64,000 nt of DNA, taken from assembly GCA_002382805.1 (NCBI GenBank), contig DGAD01000006.1:100207-164206 (forward strand). The letters are read 5' to 3'. Source of the DNA: Clostridiales bacterium UBA4039. Lineage in GTDB: Bacteria; Bacillota; Clostridia; Lachnospirales; Vallitaleaceae. The first letter of the stretch is position 1, and every line of letters starts with the position of its first letter. The notes under the pieces were generated by a model. The model searched no databases. It had not been told where the DNA came from and saw nothing but the letters and a program-made list of their open reading frames with translations. Positions 19,682-28,768 of this stretch are shown in pieces. Made by a program: the position numbers and the translations under genes.

Positions 19682-20146
19682 TTATTTCTCTTTGATTGCA
19701 ATATTTAGTTCAATCGTTCCGTCGTCAAACGCTAATGGGATCCCTATCATACGACTATCCCCAACGTTAAGTGATAAATCTCTACTGACAAATATCGTTG
19801 GCGGGGTTATATCAAGCAGTATGTCTTTTTCTGCAAAAATTGTCATTGCATTACCCATCATCATGTTCATAAGTTCTCCAAGTGCACTTTTTGCCATATC
19901 ATTCAATTCTGGAACAGGCATGCCCATCATCATCTTTGATGCCAGACCCTTGGCAACTTCTTTTGACATCGCCAAAATGACCTGTCCATGTAACTGACCC
20001 GTGATGCCTAACAACACGACAAAAACGTCATTAGAATACTCTGTTTGAGTTACATAAGGCTTTCCAGGTTTTAGTTCTATTCCACACGTTTGATTGATAA
20101 CAAATTTTGACGCTGTTATGATTGGATTCAAATGTTCCGCATTCAT
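19682..20146 (-). CDS. CheX/CheC-type chemotaxis phosphatase-like protein
   Basis: A 154-residue protein of the CheX fold. The conserved helix ALGELMNMMMGNAM (about residues 87-100) contains the E-x2-N pair used by CheX/CheC to attack phospho-CheY, and a GMPVPEL loop precedes it. The strand DITPPTIFVSRD follows. Only one such helix is clear, as in CheX, rather than the two of CheC. It would dephosphorylate a response regulator, perhaps CheY; the two chemoreceptors in this window fit a motile host. It is isolated from other che genes. Confidence 0.7.
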   Translation of the reverse strand: MNAEHLNPIITASKFVINQTCGIELKPGKPYVTQTEYSNDVFVVLLGITGQLHGQVILAMSKEVAKGLASKMMMGMPVPELNDMAKSALGELMNMMMGNAMTIFAEKDILLDITPPTIFVSRDLSLNVGDSRMIGIPLAFDDGTIELNIAIKEK

Positions 20147-20216
20147 GGCTACACCTCTTCGTATTTGAGTTAGTATTATTTACATTATCACATATTTTTT
20201 TATTTTGTTCAACAAA

Positions 20217-20245
20217 AAAATAAGGATGCTTGTAAGCATCCTTAT
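20217..20245 (-). terminator. Rho-independent terminator after glgCD
   Basis: Perfect stem ATAAGGATGCT / AGCATCCTTAT with a four-base loop and a T run on the minus strand, directly after glgD. Confidence 0.8.
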
Positions 20246-20250
20246 TATCA

Positions 20251-21378
20251 TCAAATCTTTATTCTTTTTCCAACAATAAAGGGATAGCTTTTTTCTCCCA
20301 TAAGCACTTTACCTTCACCAACAATCACATCTTTATCCAATACAACATTTGTTAGCTGTGCATTATTAAGAACTTCTGTATTTTGCATGATAATACTATC
20401 CTTAATAACTGCTCCTTGATTAACTTTAACACCTCTAAAGAGAACACTATTAATAACCGTTCCTTCAATAATGCATCCATCAGCTATGATTGAATTTTTC
20501 ACTTCTGCTTCTTCATTATATTTTGCAGGCGTTTCATCTTTGACTTTTGTAAACACACGTCCATCATTCATAAATAATTCTTGACGAATATCGGGATTCA
20601 ATAGTTCCATATTTGCCTTATAGAACATAGGGATCGAATGCATTGCTCTCCAATATCCATCAAAACGATATCCCTTGATTACCAGTTGATCCAGTTTTTT
20701 TATTAAAATATCACGAACAAAATCATAATACCCTTGGGAGGCACTTTCTTCCAACAGATCTATCAAAAGTTCACGTCGAAGTATATATACACCCATTGAA
20801 GCCAATGTCCCCTTAGGTTTTGATTGCTTTTCATACATCTGGACTAATCGATTATCTTCGTCAAAGGCAACCATGCCCAAGTGTTTAAGTTCTTCTGGAT
20901 CCAAATCACTCATGTCTCTGTATAGAATTGTTATGTCCGCTCCACTATCGATATGTTCTTGAAGCATTTTATCATAGGTCATTTTATAAATACAATTGCC
21001 CGTCGTCATTAAAACGAATTCATCATTACTTCGACGCAAGAATGTTGAATTATGATACAACCCATCTGCTGAGCCTTTATACCAACCTGAATGATCTCCT
21101 GATAAATATGGTGGGAACAAAAACAGACCGCCACGACGTCGATCAAGATCCCATTCTTTTCCCGATCCAATATGATCCATCAATGAGCGATAACTATATT
21201 GCGTTAGGACACCAACTTTATTTATTCCTGAATTAATCATATTCGACAGAACAAAGTCTATGGCCCGATACCGTCCTCCATATGGAATGGCCGAAACCGA
21301 TCTCTTTGCTGCCAGTTCTTTTAGCTTTTCATTTTTTCCACCTGTGATAATAACTCCTATTGTGCTATTCATAAACAA
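20251..21378 (-). CDS. glgD: GlgD, regulatory subunit of ADP-glucose pyrophosphorylase
   Basis: A 375-residue paralogue of GlgC. The nucleotidyltransferase domain begins [23 protein letters not shown], which lacks the intact G-G-x-G-x-R-L loop of the catalytic subunit, and the C-terminal third is a left-handed beta-helix of hexapeptide repeats ([18 protein letters not shown]). In Firmicutes GlgD is a poorly active partner that modulates GlgC in glycogen synthesis. It overlaps glgC by about 14 bases and is followed by a strong terminator. Confidence 0.9.
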   Translation of the reverse strand: MFMNSTIGVIITGGKNEKLKELAAKRSVSAIPYGGRYRAIDFVLSNMINSGINKVGVLTQYSYRSLMDHIGSGKEWDLDRRRGGLFLFPPYLSGDHSGWYKGSADGLYHNSTFLRRSNDEFVLMTTGNCIYKMTYDKMLQEHIDSGADITILYRDMSDLDPEELKHLGMVAFDEDNRLVQMYEKQSKPKGTLASMGVYILRRELLIDLLEESASQGYYDFVRDILIKKLDQLVIKGYRFDGYWRAMHSIPMFYKANMELLNPDIRQELFMNDGRVFTKVKDETPAKYNEEAEVKNSIIADGCIIEGTVINSVLFRGVKVNQGAVIKDSIIMQNTEVLNNAQLTNVVLDKDVIVGEGKVLMGEKSYPFIVGKRIKI

Positions 21379-22648
21379 TACCCCCTTTTAAAACAGTCTC
21401 TCCTGAAGGTACTTCTAAATCTTTATAGTCTTGAGCTGTTACATGACGATCAATAACGACATTTTTACCGATTTTACATGCATCCGGTATGGTCGCACAA
21501 TCTGCAACAACTGTAATCCCGCTATTATATAAATCCGGCTTACAAATGTTAACGATATCTTCACCATAGCCTATCTCAACATCATTTCCTACCGTTACAT
21601 TTTCGCTAATAATAGCTTTCTTTATTTTTGTGTTGGCTCCAATAGTCGTATTGGCCATAATAATCGAATCTTCCACAACACTTCCTGGGGCTATCTGTAC
21701 TCCCGGCGAAATAACGGAATTAATCACTGTCCCATAAATCATACACCCTTCTGCAATAATGGACCGCTTAGCTATGCCTTCTGGTCCGATATAATTTGCG
21801 GGCATCACTGGATTCACTGTAAAGATCTTCCAGCTTTGATCAAACAAATTAAAATCAGGTATTCTTTTGACAAGGTCCATATTCGATTCCCAATATGCCT
21901 GAATCGTTCCCACATCTTTCCAGTAACCGGAAAATTCATAAGAAAATAACCGTTTATTATCTTTTAACATTTTAGGAATGATATTTTTACCAAAATCATT
22001 GGACGAATCAGGATCAGCTTCATCTGCAATCAAATAAGCTCTTAGAACTTCCCATGTGAAAATATAGACCCCCATTGAGGCCAGATTATTTTTAGGCTTT
22101 GCAGGCTTTTCTTCAAATTCATATACACTACCATCTTCGTTGGTATTCATAATTCCAAATCGGCTCGCTTCTTCGATCGGTACTTCAAAAACAGAAATCG
22201 TCGCATCTGCTTTGTTGCGCTTGTGAGCTGCCAGCATCATCGCATAATCCATTTTATAGATATGGTCTCCGGATAGAATAATGACATATTTCGGATTCAT
22301 TTTGTCAATATAGTGAATATTTTGATAGACTGCATTGGCTGTACCTGTAAACCATGCACTATTGTCACTTTTTTGATATGGTGACAAGATTGTTACTCCT
22401 CCTGAAATTCGGTCCAAATCCCATGGTTTACCAATCCCTATGTGCGCATTTAATTCAAGTGGTTGATATTGTGTAAAGACACCTACTGTATCTATACCGG
22501 AATTAACACAGTTACTTAGGGGAAAGTCAATGATTCTATACTTCCCTCCATATGGAACCGATGGTTTTGCTGTCGTTGTTGTCAATACGCCGAGGCGACT
22601 TCCCTGGCCGCCTGCTAAGAGTAGGCCTACAATTTCTTTAGATACCAT
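21365..22648 (-). CDS. glgC: Glucose-1-phosphate adenylyltransferase
   Basis: A 427-residue enzyme making ADP-glucose for glycogen. I use the ATG at 22648 because GGGAG lies eight bases before it; an ATG 15 bases upstream has no site of its own. The catalytic loop [15 protein letters not shown] is intact near residue 10, followed by [24 protein letters not shown], the metal Asp in [11 protein letters not shown] and [12 protein letters not shown]-terminal beta-helix follows from about 295. It is the first gene of the glgC-glgD operon. Confidence 0.93.
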   Translation of the reverse strand: MVSKEIVGLLLAGGQGSRLGVLTTTTAKPSVPYGGKYRIIDFPLSNCVNSGIDTVGVFTQYQPLELNAHIGIGKPWDLDRISGGVTILSPYQKSDNSAWFTGTANAVYQNIHYIDKMNPKYVIILSGDHIYKMDYAMMLAAHKRNKADATISVFEVPIEEASRFGIMNTNEDGSVYEFEEKPAKPKNNLASMGVYIFTWEVLRAYLIADEADPDSSNDFGKNIIPKMLKDNKRLFSYEFSGYWKDVGTIQAYWESNMDLVKRIPDFNLFDQSWKIFTVNPVMPANYIGPEGIAKRSIIAEGCMIYGTVINSVISPGVQIAPGSVVEDSIIMANTTIGANTKIKKAIISENVTVGNDVEIGYGEDIVNICKPDLYNSGITVVADCATIPDACKIGKNVVIDRHVTAQDYKDLEVPSGETVLKGGIVYE

Positions 22649-22742
22649 AATTTCAACTCCCATCTTTAGTCATCTTATGTATATCTATATTTTATCACAA
22701 AACCCTTATAAGCGCACAAAGAATCTACATTAATTCATCATC

Positions 22743-23627
22743 TTATTTACTTTCTCGAGGATTTCCACCCATAAATGCCACTGCAAGCATCCCCGGTCCG
22801 ACATGCGATGCGATTGTTGCTGACAGACATGTGAGAATAATCGGATTGCTTTTTTGGGTTTTTTTCAGTTCCTCGACTAGGTATTTTACATCTTCCGGTG
22901 CGTTCGCATGACCAATAATAATGATTTCTTGTGAATCTTGTAGATGTTCTGATATTTTTTCCAATATGTATTTACACGCGCGTGTCTTACCTCGAACCTT
23001 TCCAAAGGTTTCGAGTTTTCCACTATAATCCATTGAAAGTAAAGGCTTCACGTTTAGCATTGTCCCTACATAGGCCATAGTTGCCGGAATTCTCCCGCCA
23101 TTTTTTAAGTGAATCAAGTCATCGACAGCAAACCAATGATTTGCTCTGAGCTTTTCTTTTTCTAGATATTCAACTAACTCTTTCAAATTAGCATTGTCGT
23201 GTTCCACTTTTTGAATAAGGCAATAGATTAACACTCCTAATCCAATTGAAGCTGCTACGGAATCAACTACCTTTATCTTAGTTTTTGGATACTCTTCCAA
23301 AAGCATATTTTTTGCAAGTACTGCATTATTAAACGTTCCACTTAAACCTGAAGAAAGACCTAAGTATAATATTTCTTTGTCTTGTTTTGCCAAGCGTTCA
23401 AAGCATTCATAAAATGTCATGACATTAATCTGAGAAGTCTTTGGCATTGTCCCTTTTGCCATTTCCTCATAAAAAAAATCATGCGAAAACTTTTCGCCCA
23501 AATCATCTATATATTCTTGTCCAGAAACCATAACCGGCATTCCTAATACTTCAAGATTGTTTGAATGTTTTTTTACATATGACAAAGGTAGATCTGAGCT
23601 TGAGTCTGTTACTATCATTATCTGCAT
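22743..23627 (-). CDS. DegV family fatty-acid-binding protein
   Basis: A 294-residue DegV-fold protein. The family N-terminus IMIVTDSSSDLP, the central PKTSQINV, LSSGLSGTFNNA, VVDSVAASIGLG and HLKNGGRIPATMA are all present. DegV/FakB proteins hold a fatty acid for phosphorylation by FakA before incorporation into phospholipid; no fakA is in this window. The Ser in the TSQ and SGLSGT motifs that contact the carboxylate are intact. It lies 15 bases downstream of the Mur-ligase gene. Confidence 0.85.
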   Translation of the reverse strand: MQIMIVTDSSSDLPLSYVKKHSNNLEVLGMPVMVSGQEYIDDLGEKFSHDFFYEEMAKGTMPKTSQINVMTFYECFERLAKQDKEILYLGLSSGLSGTFNNAVLAKNMLLEEYPKTKIKVVDSVAASIGLGVLIYCLIQKVEHDNANLKELVEYLEKEKLRANHWFAVDDLIHLKNGGRIPATMAYVGTMLNVKPLLSMDYSGKLETFGKVRGKTRACKYILEKISEHLQDSQEIIIIGHANAPEDVKYLVEELKKTQKSNPIILTCLSATIASHVGPGMLAVAFMGGNPRESK

Positions 23628-23642
23628 TATTTTTCCTCCACA

Positions 23643-25199
23643 CTATTCATCGAAATTATCCGGCAAATCATTTTCGATAAGAACGACATCGCCAGCTTGT
23701 ACTAGCTCACGAATTTTATTAAACCCTTCATATACGCTTTGGCATATATGGACATGATCCATAGGGTATTGACTTTCTTGCAAGCCTTTGACAATTGCCT
23801 TTGTCTTGGTTTCCCCAATTAAAATAACCTCGTCACACACCGCTGCAATTTGTTGCCCAAAAACTGTGTGTAGTTCATTATCCATGGCACCTAACTCAAT
23901 CATTCCAGGCGTCATAATAATATGGCGTCCCGTTTCAAACTGTGCCAATACATCCAAGGCACTTTTTGCTCCTGTCGGATTCGAGTTAAACGCATCATCT
24001 AAAATATAGTAATCACCTTGCGTTTTTAATTCTAGTCTGTGTTCAACCGGCTTCAATTCTTTTATGGCCGCATATATTTTTTCATAGGGCACGTTAAGCT
24101 CCATCGAAATCGCGACAGCGCCTGCAATATTAAGCATGTTATGCTCTCCCAACAGTTTTGTTTGGAATCGATATCCCTGTTGGTTGATACTTACCTCAAA
24201 TTCTGAACCTGATGCATCTTGACGTATATGTTTAACCAAAACCTGATTACCATGTTCACTTCCATAGGTTACATATTGAACCTTTGAGTAGCGCTTTATC
24301 CCTTTTTGAACATTGGCATTATCGCCATTGACATAACAGATACCTTGGGGATACACGCTTTGTGCCAATTCAAACTTGGTATCAATTACTGTATCTACTG
24401 TTCCAAACGTCTCCAAATGTTGGGGGCCTACCGCTGTAATTATACCATAATCCGGTTTGACTAATTGACAGATTTCTTCAATATCTCCTTTTTGCTTTGC
24501 TCCCATCTCAACCACAAAAACTTCATGTGAACGACGCAGCATATTACGAATGGTTAGAATTACTCCTAATGTCGTATTATAACTATGTGGAGTTATTAGC
24601 GTATTATATTCTTTTGATAATATTTTTTCCAAAATGAATTTGGTGCTTGTCTTTCCATAACTTCCTGTTATTCCTATAATCTTTAAATTTGGATGTTCTC
24701 TCAAACGTTTTTTAGCATCTGTATAATAATATTTTTTCATTGCATTTTCCCATGGAATCAAAAGTGTATTCGCTAACATCACAATAGGCATGCTCATAAA
24801 AAATATAAATATATACCCGATGCTTCCAAGTTCTAAAGTATATACTGTCCAAAGAAAAAATATATAGAGTATATTTTGTACAAACAACATGCGTTTAACA
24901 CGCGCAGTCAAAACCAAAGGTTTTTTTACTTGATGCTTACGACGCATCGTATAGATCAGATAAATCCCCAATGCTCCTATAACTGCCAATCGATTATCAA
25001 AACCTGCCAAAACAAATACTATAATAATAAACAGGCTATTTTTAATTGATAATATTTTTTTGATGTTGTTACGTAAAAAGCGAAAGAAGCGTTGGTAGCG
25101 ATAGGAATTTAACTGGAACATATGTGTATAATATAAGCTACGTTTTACAAAATATGCCGTTCCTAGAATTAACAAAGCAATATAAATTACAGTATCCAT
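23643..25199 (-). CDS. Membrane-anchored Mur ligase, MurF-like
   Basis: A 518-residue protein. I start at the ATG at 25199, which follows GGAGG by five bases; the longer frame runs into the upstream gene. The first 150 residues hold about five transmembrane segments, which is unusual for MurF. The Mur ligase core follows: P-loop GITGSYGKTSTKFIL near residue 175, VVEMGAKQKGDIEEICQLVKPD, NADVPVQ-equivalent VNGDNANV, HNMLNIAGAVAIS and the C-terminal DDAFNSNPTGAKSALDVL typical of MurF. Membrane-fused MurF-like proteins occur in Clostridia; the exact substrate is uncertain, as a canonical murF may exist elsewhere. It is in an operon with an alpha/beta hydrolase and DegV. Confidence 0.78.
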   Translation of the reverse strand: MDTVIYIALLILGTAYFVKRSLYYTHMFQLNSYRYQRFFRFLRNNIKKILSIKNSLFIIIVFVLAGFDNRLAVIGALGIYLIYTMRRKHQVKKPLVLTARVKRMLFVQNILYIFFLWTVYTLELGSIGYIFIFFMSMPIVMLANTLLIPWENAMKKYYYTDAKKRLREHPNLKIIGITGSYGKTSTKFILEKILSKEYNTLITPHSYNTTLGVILTIRNMLRRSHEVFVVEMGAKQKGDIEEICQLVKPDYGIITAVGPQHLETFGTVDTVIDTKFELAQSVYPQGICYVNGDNANVQKGIKRYSKVQYVTYGSEHGNQVLVKHIRQDASGSEFEVSINQQGYRFQTKLLGEHNMLNIAGAVAISMELNVPYEKIYAAIKELKPVEHRLELKTQGDYYILDDAFNSNPTGAKSALDVLAQFETGRHIIMTPGMIELGAMDNELHTVFGQQIAAVCDEVILIGETKTKAIVKGLQESQYPMDHVHICQSVYEGFNKIRELVQAGDVVLIENDLPDNFDE

Positions 25200-25219
25200 T
25201 TTTACCTCCATAGCACGCA

Positions 25220-25975
25220 TTATATAAATGCATCCAATACTTTTATAAATCGTTGCGCTTGTTCCAAAAACGCATAGTGTGTCCCACCTTCAAAGATAAC
25301 TAATCCGGCATCTGCAAACTCTTTTTCCATAATCTTTCCATCATTAAGCGGTGTCGCCGTATCATTGTCTCCCCAAATAAGTAACGTTGGCACCTTGACG
25401 AGTTTAAACTCATGTATCAAATTTTCATTAACCACTTTTGAGAGAATTTGTTTCATCGTTGGACTTGCCTGATTGTAATCTGCGGAACCCGCTTTATTTC
25501 TATAACGTTCCAGCATATTCGGGTACATTTTTTGAACCGGTTTAAGTTGGTATATACGCTTCATGAGTTTAAATGTATATACTTTAACATAGTATTTTAA
25601 CGGACGTTTGTTGACTACACCTGCACTCCCTGTTAAAACCAATTTTTCAAAGGTATAAAATGTTGCCATTTTTATTAAGATGCGTCCTCCAAAGGAATGT
25701 CCAATACCTATCGGTGTCTTTATACCCAAGAGCTCAAAAACATCACGCATTTGTTTGGCATATTCCATGGTACCCATAATCTCCTTGGGTTCTTTTGAAC
25801 CGCCAAATCCTGGTAGGTCAAAGGCAAACACACGATATTTTGTCTTAAAGTGTTCCACTATAAAATCAAACATCTCTTTGTTACATCCCCATCCATGAAA
25901 AATAACCAAGTCTTTTTCATGCTCTTCTCCCATCACCGTATATTCTATATTATATTTTTCCACTTTTTTTTTCAT
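25220..25975 (-). CDS. Alpha/beta hydrolase
   Basis: A 251-residue soluble hydrolase beginning at the ATG at 25975, five bases after GGAGG. The fold is clear: oxyanion loop VIFHGWGCNKEMF near residue 25, nucleophile elbow GIGHSFGG (Ser about 93), acid in LLIWGDNDTATPL and catalytic His in FEGGTHYAFLEQ. Substrate unknown; esterase, lipase or C-C hydrolase are all possible. It is the first gene of an operon with the membrane-anchored Mur ligase and DegV, which hints at envelope metabolism, though this is only positional. Confidence 0.8.
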   Translation of the reverse strand: MKKKVEKYNIEYTVMGEEHEKDLVIFHGWGCNKEMFDFIVEHFKTKYRVFAFDLPGFGGSKEPKEIMGTMEYAKQMRDVFELLGIKTPIGIGHSFGGRILIKMATFYTFEKLVLTGSAGVVNKRPLKYYVKVYTFKLMKRIYQLKPVQKMYPNMLERYRNKAGSADYNQASPTMKQILSKVVNENLIHEFKLVKVPTLLIWGDNDTATPLNDGKIMEKEFADAGLVIFEGGTHYAFLEQAQRFIKVLDAFI

Positions 25976-26140
25976 AACGGCCTCCATATGCCTTAGTAAA
26001 ACATTTAAAAGGAATTATATCATATGTTTTTCATCACATCAATGTTTTCAATCTCAATAAAAGAGTGGAAATCTTCGCTTTACTTTGATAAAATATAAAC
26101 TAGTCTATAACGATATACCAAACGGAAAGTGGGTAACGCT

Positions 26141-27193
26141 ATGAAATCACTTACAATTGAAACCAATTTATCGCTAGAGTTTCTTTATAATCTGACCGGC
26201 ATCGCTTATTATTCCATTAATCAAAATGCTGACGAGACACTCTCAACCAAGCGTTTTGATCATTTTATCACCAGCTATGTCGAACAAATTTATCCCAAAC
26301 TACCTATTTTAGTCATCAACGATATCGAACTTTTTTTAAGAGATTTTTCTTGCTTTTATATTGTTTTGCTTGATGTGATTATTCACGAAAACTTATCACA
26401 CCCTCTTGACCTCATTGGCTATCTTAAAAAATTCACCACACGTCAGTTGCTGGATTTATATATTGACCGCATTGATATTCCTGTATCCATCGAATCCGAA
26501 AGCGCTGCACTGGATCATCTTTTAGATGAGCTTACCAATCTTCGCCATGAATTTGGAATGGATAAAACACTCTATTACCAATTCAAAAAGTATCCTGACG
26601 GTGTTATGGAACGTTTGATTTATTCCTTTGAATTTTTCTATACACACTTTTTTTCAAAAAACGAAGATCAATTAACACAACAGCTACAAAAGATTCAACC
26701 CAAGCATCAACAACTATTGGATGAAAACCCGGATGATTTTATTAATGCCATCTTGTTTCAAAGCAAAGAGGCTTTGTCCAATGAGCATAGTTCCATCCGC
26801 ATTTTTGTCGGTTATTTTTTTGGTGACAAAATCACCGTAGCCTATGGCAACCACAATGAAGTATATTTTTTCTATGGTGTTGATGCAGAAAAACAACTAT
26901 ACTCTGACCATCATCAAGTGCACTATGAAGAATTAATCAAATCCCTTGCCGATGATACTCGCCGAAATCTTATTCGCTTTTTAATGCATGCCCCTCATTA
27001 TAATAAGGAGATTTCAGACCACTTAGGAATTACAACAGCTACCATTAGCTATCACATTAGTCGGCTAGTTGATCTGGGAATTATTCACATGAAGTATCAA
27101 GAAGGTAAGCGTATATACTACCAAGTCGATGGTGAACGCTTTAATCAGTTGTTTGACGGATTAAAACGTTATCTCTACATTGATCCTTTTTAA
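26141..27193 (+). CDS. ArsR-type transcriptional regulator with long N-terminal domain
   Basis: A 350-residue protein. The start is the ATG at 26141 after AAAGTGGGT; a GTG four codons upstream is an alternative. The last 85 residues form an ArsR winged helix, SLADDTRRNLIRFLMHAP then DHLGITTATISYHISRLVDLGIIHMKYQEGKRIYYQV. ArsR metal-binding cysteines are not present. The first 260 residues resemble the DUF5937-like N-terminal regions of large ArsR family members but I do not recognise a ligand site. It is transcribed alone, convergent with the MutS-like operon and divergent from the hydrolase operon. Confidence 0.75.
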   Translation: MKSLTIETNLSLEFLYNLTGIAYYSINQNADETLSTKRFDHFITSYVEQIYPKLPILVINDIELFLRDFSCFYIVLLDVIIHENLSHPLDLIGYLKKFTTRQLLDLYIDRIDIPVSIESESAALDHLLDELTNLRHEFGMDKTLYYQFKKYPDGVMERLIYSFEFFYTHFFSKNEDQLTQQLQKIQPKHQQLLDENPDDFINAILFQSKEALSNEHSSIRIFVGYFFGDKITVAYGNHNEVYFFYGVDAEKQLYSDHHQVHYEELIKSLADDTRRNLIRFLMHAPHYNKEISDHLGITTATISYHISRLVDLGIIHMKYQEGKRIYYQVDGERFNQLFDGLKRYLYIDPF

Positions 27194-27208
27194 ACCATGC
27201 AGACGCAA

Positions 27209-28762
27209 TTAATGGGGTATACGAATCAGCGTCTCATAATTCATCCCATATTTTTTAGCTATTTCTATACCATAACTTTTTCCAAGGGGTCGCCCGCGTT
27301 CAATAACATAGGGTGATTTATCCATATCTTTTCCCGCAATTAGGCTTTGAATACTCTTTTGAGGTATTTTTTTCTCCAGTGTTTCAACGAGTTCATGTAA
27401 ATGCGTATTGAATAAAACGAAGCTACCTCTTTGATAGATGGCTTGTAATATCTCTACTGAGATTTGCAAGCTTTCATGGTGGGATGTCCCTGAAAAAGAC
27501 TCATTCATAAAAAAGAAACTCGTTGAAGAACTCTGTTCAAACATTTCTTTAAAGCGGTTACATTCTTCACCTAACCGTCCATAATCCACCGTCTCTTTTT
27601 CTTCTCTTGGAAAGTGGACCTTCAACGCACTAACTAAAGGAAGCTCTATTTCTTTTGCCGCTACAAAAAATCCCAGTTGCCCCATCCATATACTTTGCAT
27701 AATGCTTTGTGTCGTTGTCGTCTTGCCGCCTCGATTAGCTCCTGTCAATATATTAATCGGCTTATCTTTGGTTAACTCTATTGTGTTAAAAACCAGTTCA
27801 TCTGGCTTAAGCATCATCGCCAAATGCAGATGATACAAATCCTTCGCTTTGTAATCTTGCCCCCACTGGGGCAATGTCATTATATAGCCTTGGTCGGTAA
27901 TTTGTTGATACATTGTTACTCCGACGCTATAATACGGCAAGTCCTCATGAAGAATACTAAGGACCTCAAGAATTTTACGGGTAAATTGATCGCAAAAACT
28001 AATCAGTTGAAGCATGGCCGGCTCAACAATTTTTTCCAAATTGTTAAGTGCTTCGGGTGGTGCAATCGTTTCCTTTGCAAAAATTTTTCGCGGAATCAGC
28101 ATCACTTCTTTCATGCCTTTTACCGCATAATATTCCATTTTCTTATCAAAACGTCCATACCTAAACACTTCTTCACTGACATCTAATAAAATAGCTTCAA
28201 TCGGTTGCAAGTATTCATCCAAATTCAAGCCGATTTTTATACTTTTAACACCAGCCGCTTGCGACTTAATCATTTCAACATCCCGAATAAACGCATCATA
28301 AATCCTGGAATCAACAATTTCTTGTAAAAGTTGATGATATTGCTTTAATCCTTGTGACTCGATAGTGGCCTGTTCAAACATATGCAAAATATCTTCCAGC
28401 GTTTTTCGAATCCCATCCACTTCTGTCACTCTTTTGATTAAGTTGTAAATAGTCGCCTCTTTTTCAAATGCAAATTTGCTTAATGTCATCTGATGGTAGG
28501 CATCTTGTCCGTATGAAAGCAGTTTATCAAACAGTAGCGGATTATTCACACAGTCTTTTAAGATACTCTGACGATATTTAATATCTTGGATTTCAATTGG
28601 GATTTCATGAATTATTGTGTCTAAATTTTGCTTTTTCTCCCCTTGAAAAAAATCGACAAACCATTCAATCCCCATATCATCCATATCCTTTTTTGATAGG
28701 GTCATAGTTTTTTTACTTGAATCCTTACTCCATAACAAACTCATTAACGACTTATTCATCAT
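27209..28762 (-). CDS. MutS-family ATPase, paralogue 2
   Basis: A 517-residue protein of the MutS superfamily that keeps the lever/clamp helices and the ABC-like domain V but lacks the N-terminal mismatch-binding domain with its Phe-x-Glu motif. The P-loop reads TGANRGGKTT near residue 345 in place of the usual TGPNMGGKST. Walker B-like FFFMNESFSGTSHHES and the His switch LFNTHLHEL are present, with Asn where the usual DE pair has Asp. Such shortened proteins are unlikely to do canonical mismatch repair. It starts six bases after its paralogue, so the two probably form a heterodimer. Confidence 0.75.
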   Translation of the reverse strand: MMNKSLMSLLWSKDSSKKTMTLSKKDMDDMGIEWFVDFFQGEKKQNLDTIIHEIPIEIQDIKYRQSILKDCVNNPLLFDKLLSYGQDAYHQMTLSKFAFEKEATIYNLIKRVTEVDGIRKTLEDILHMFEQATIESQGLKQYHQLLQEIVDSRIYDAFIRDVEMIKSQAAGVKSIKIGLNLDEYLQPIEAILLDVSEEVFRYGRFDKKMEYYAVKGMKEVMLIPRKIFAKETIAPPEALNNLEKIVEPAMLQLISFCDQFTRKILEVLSILHEDLPYYSVGVTMYQQITDQGYIMTLPQWGQDYKAKDLYHLHLAMMLKPDELVFNTIELTKDKPINILTGANRGGKTTTTQSIMQSIWMGQLGFFVAAKEIELPLVSALKVHFPREEKETVDYGRLGEECNRFKEMFEQSSSTSFFFMNESFSGTSHHESLQISVEILQAIYQRGSFVLFNTHLHELVETLEKKIPQKSIQSLIAGKDMDKSPYVIERGRPLGKSYGIEIAKKYGMNYETLIRIPH

Positions 28763-28768
28763 CCACCC

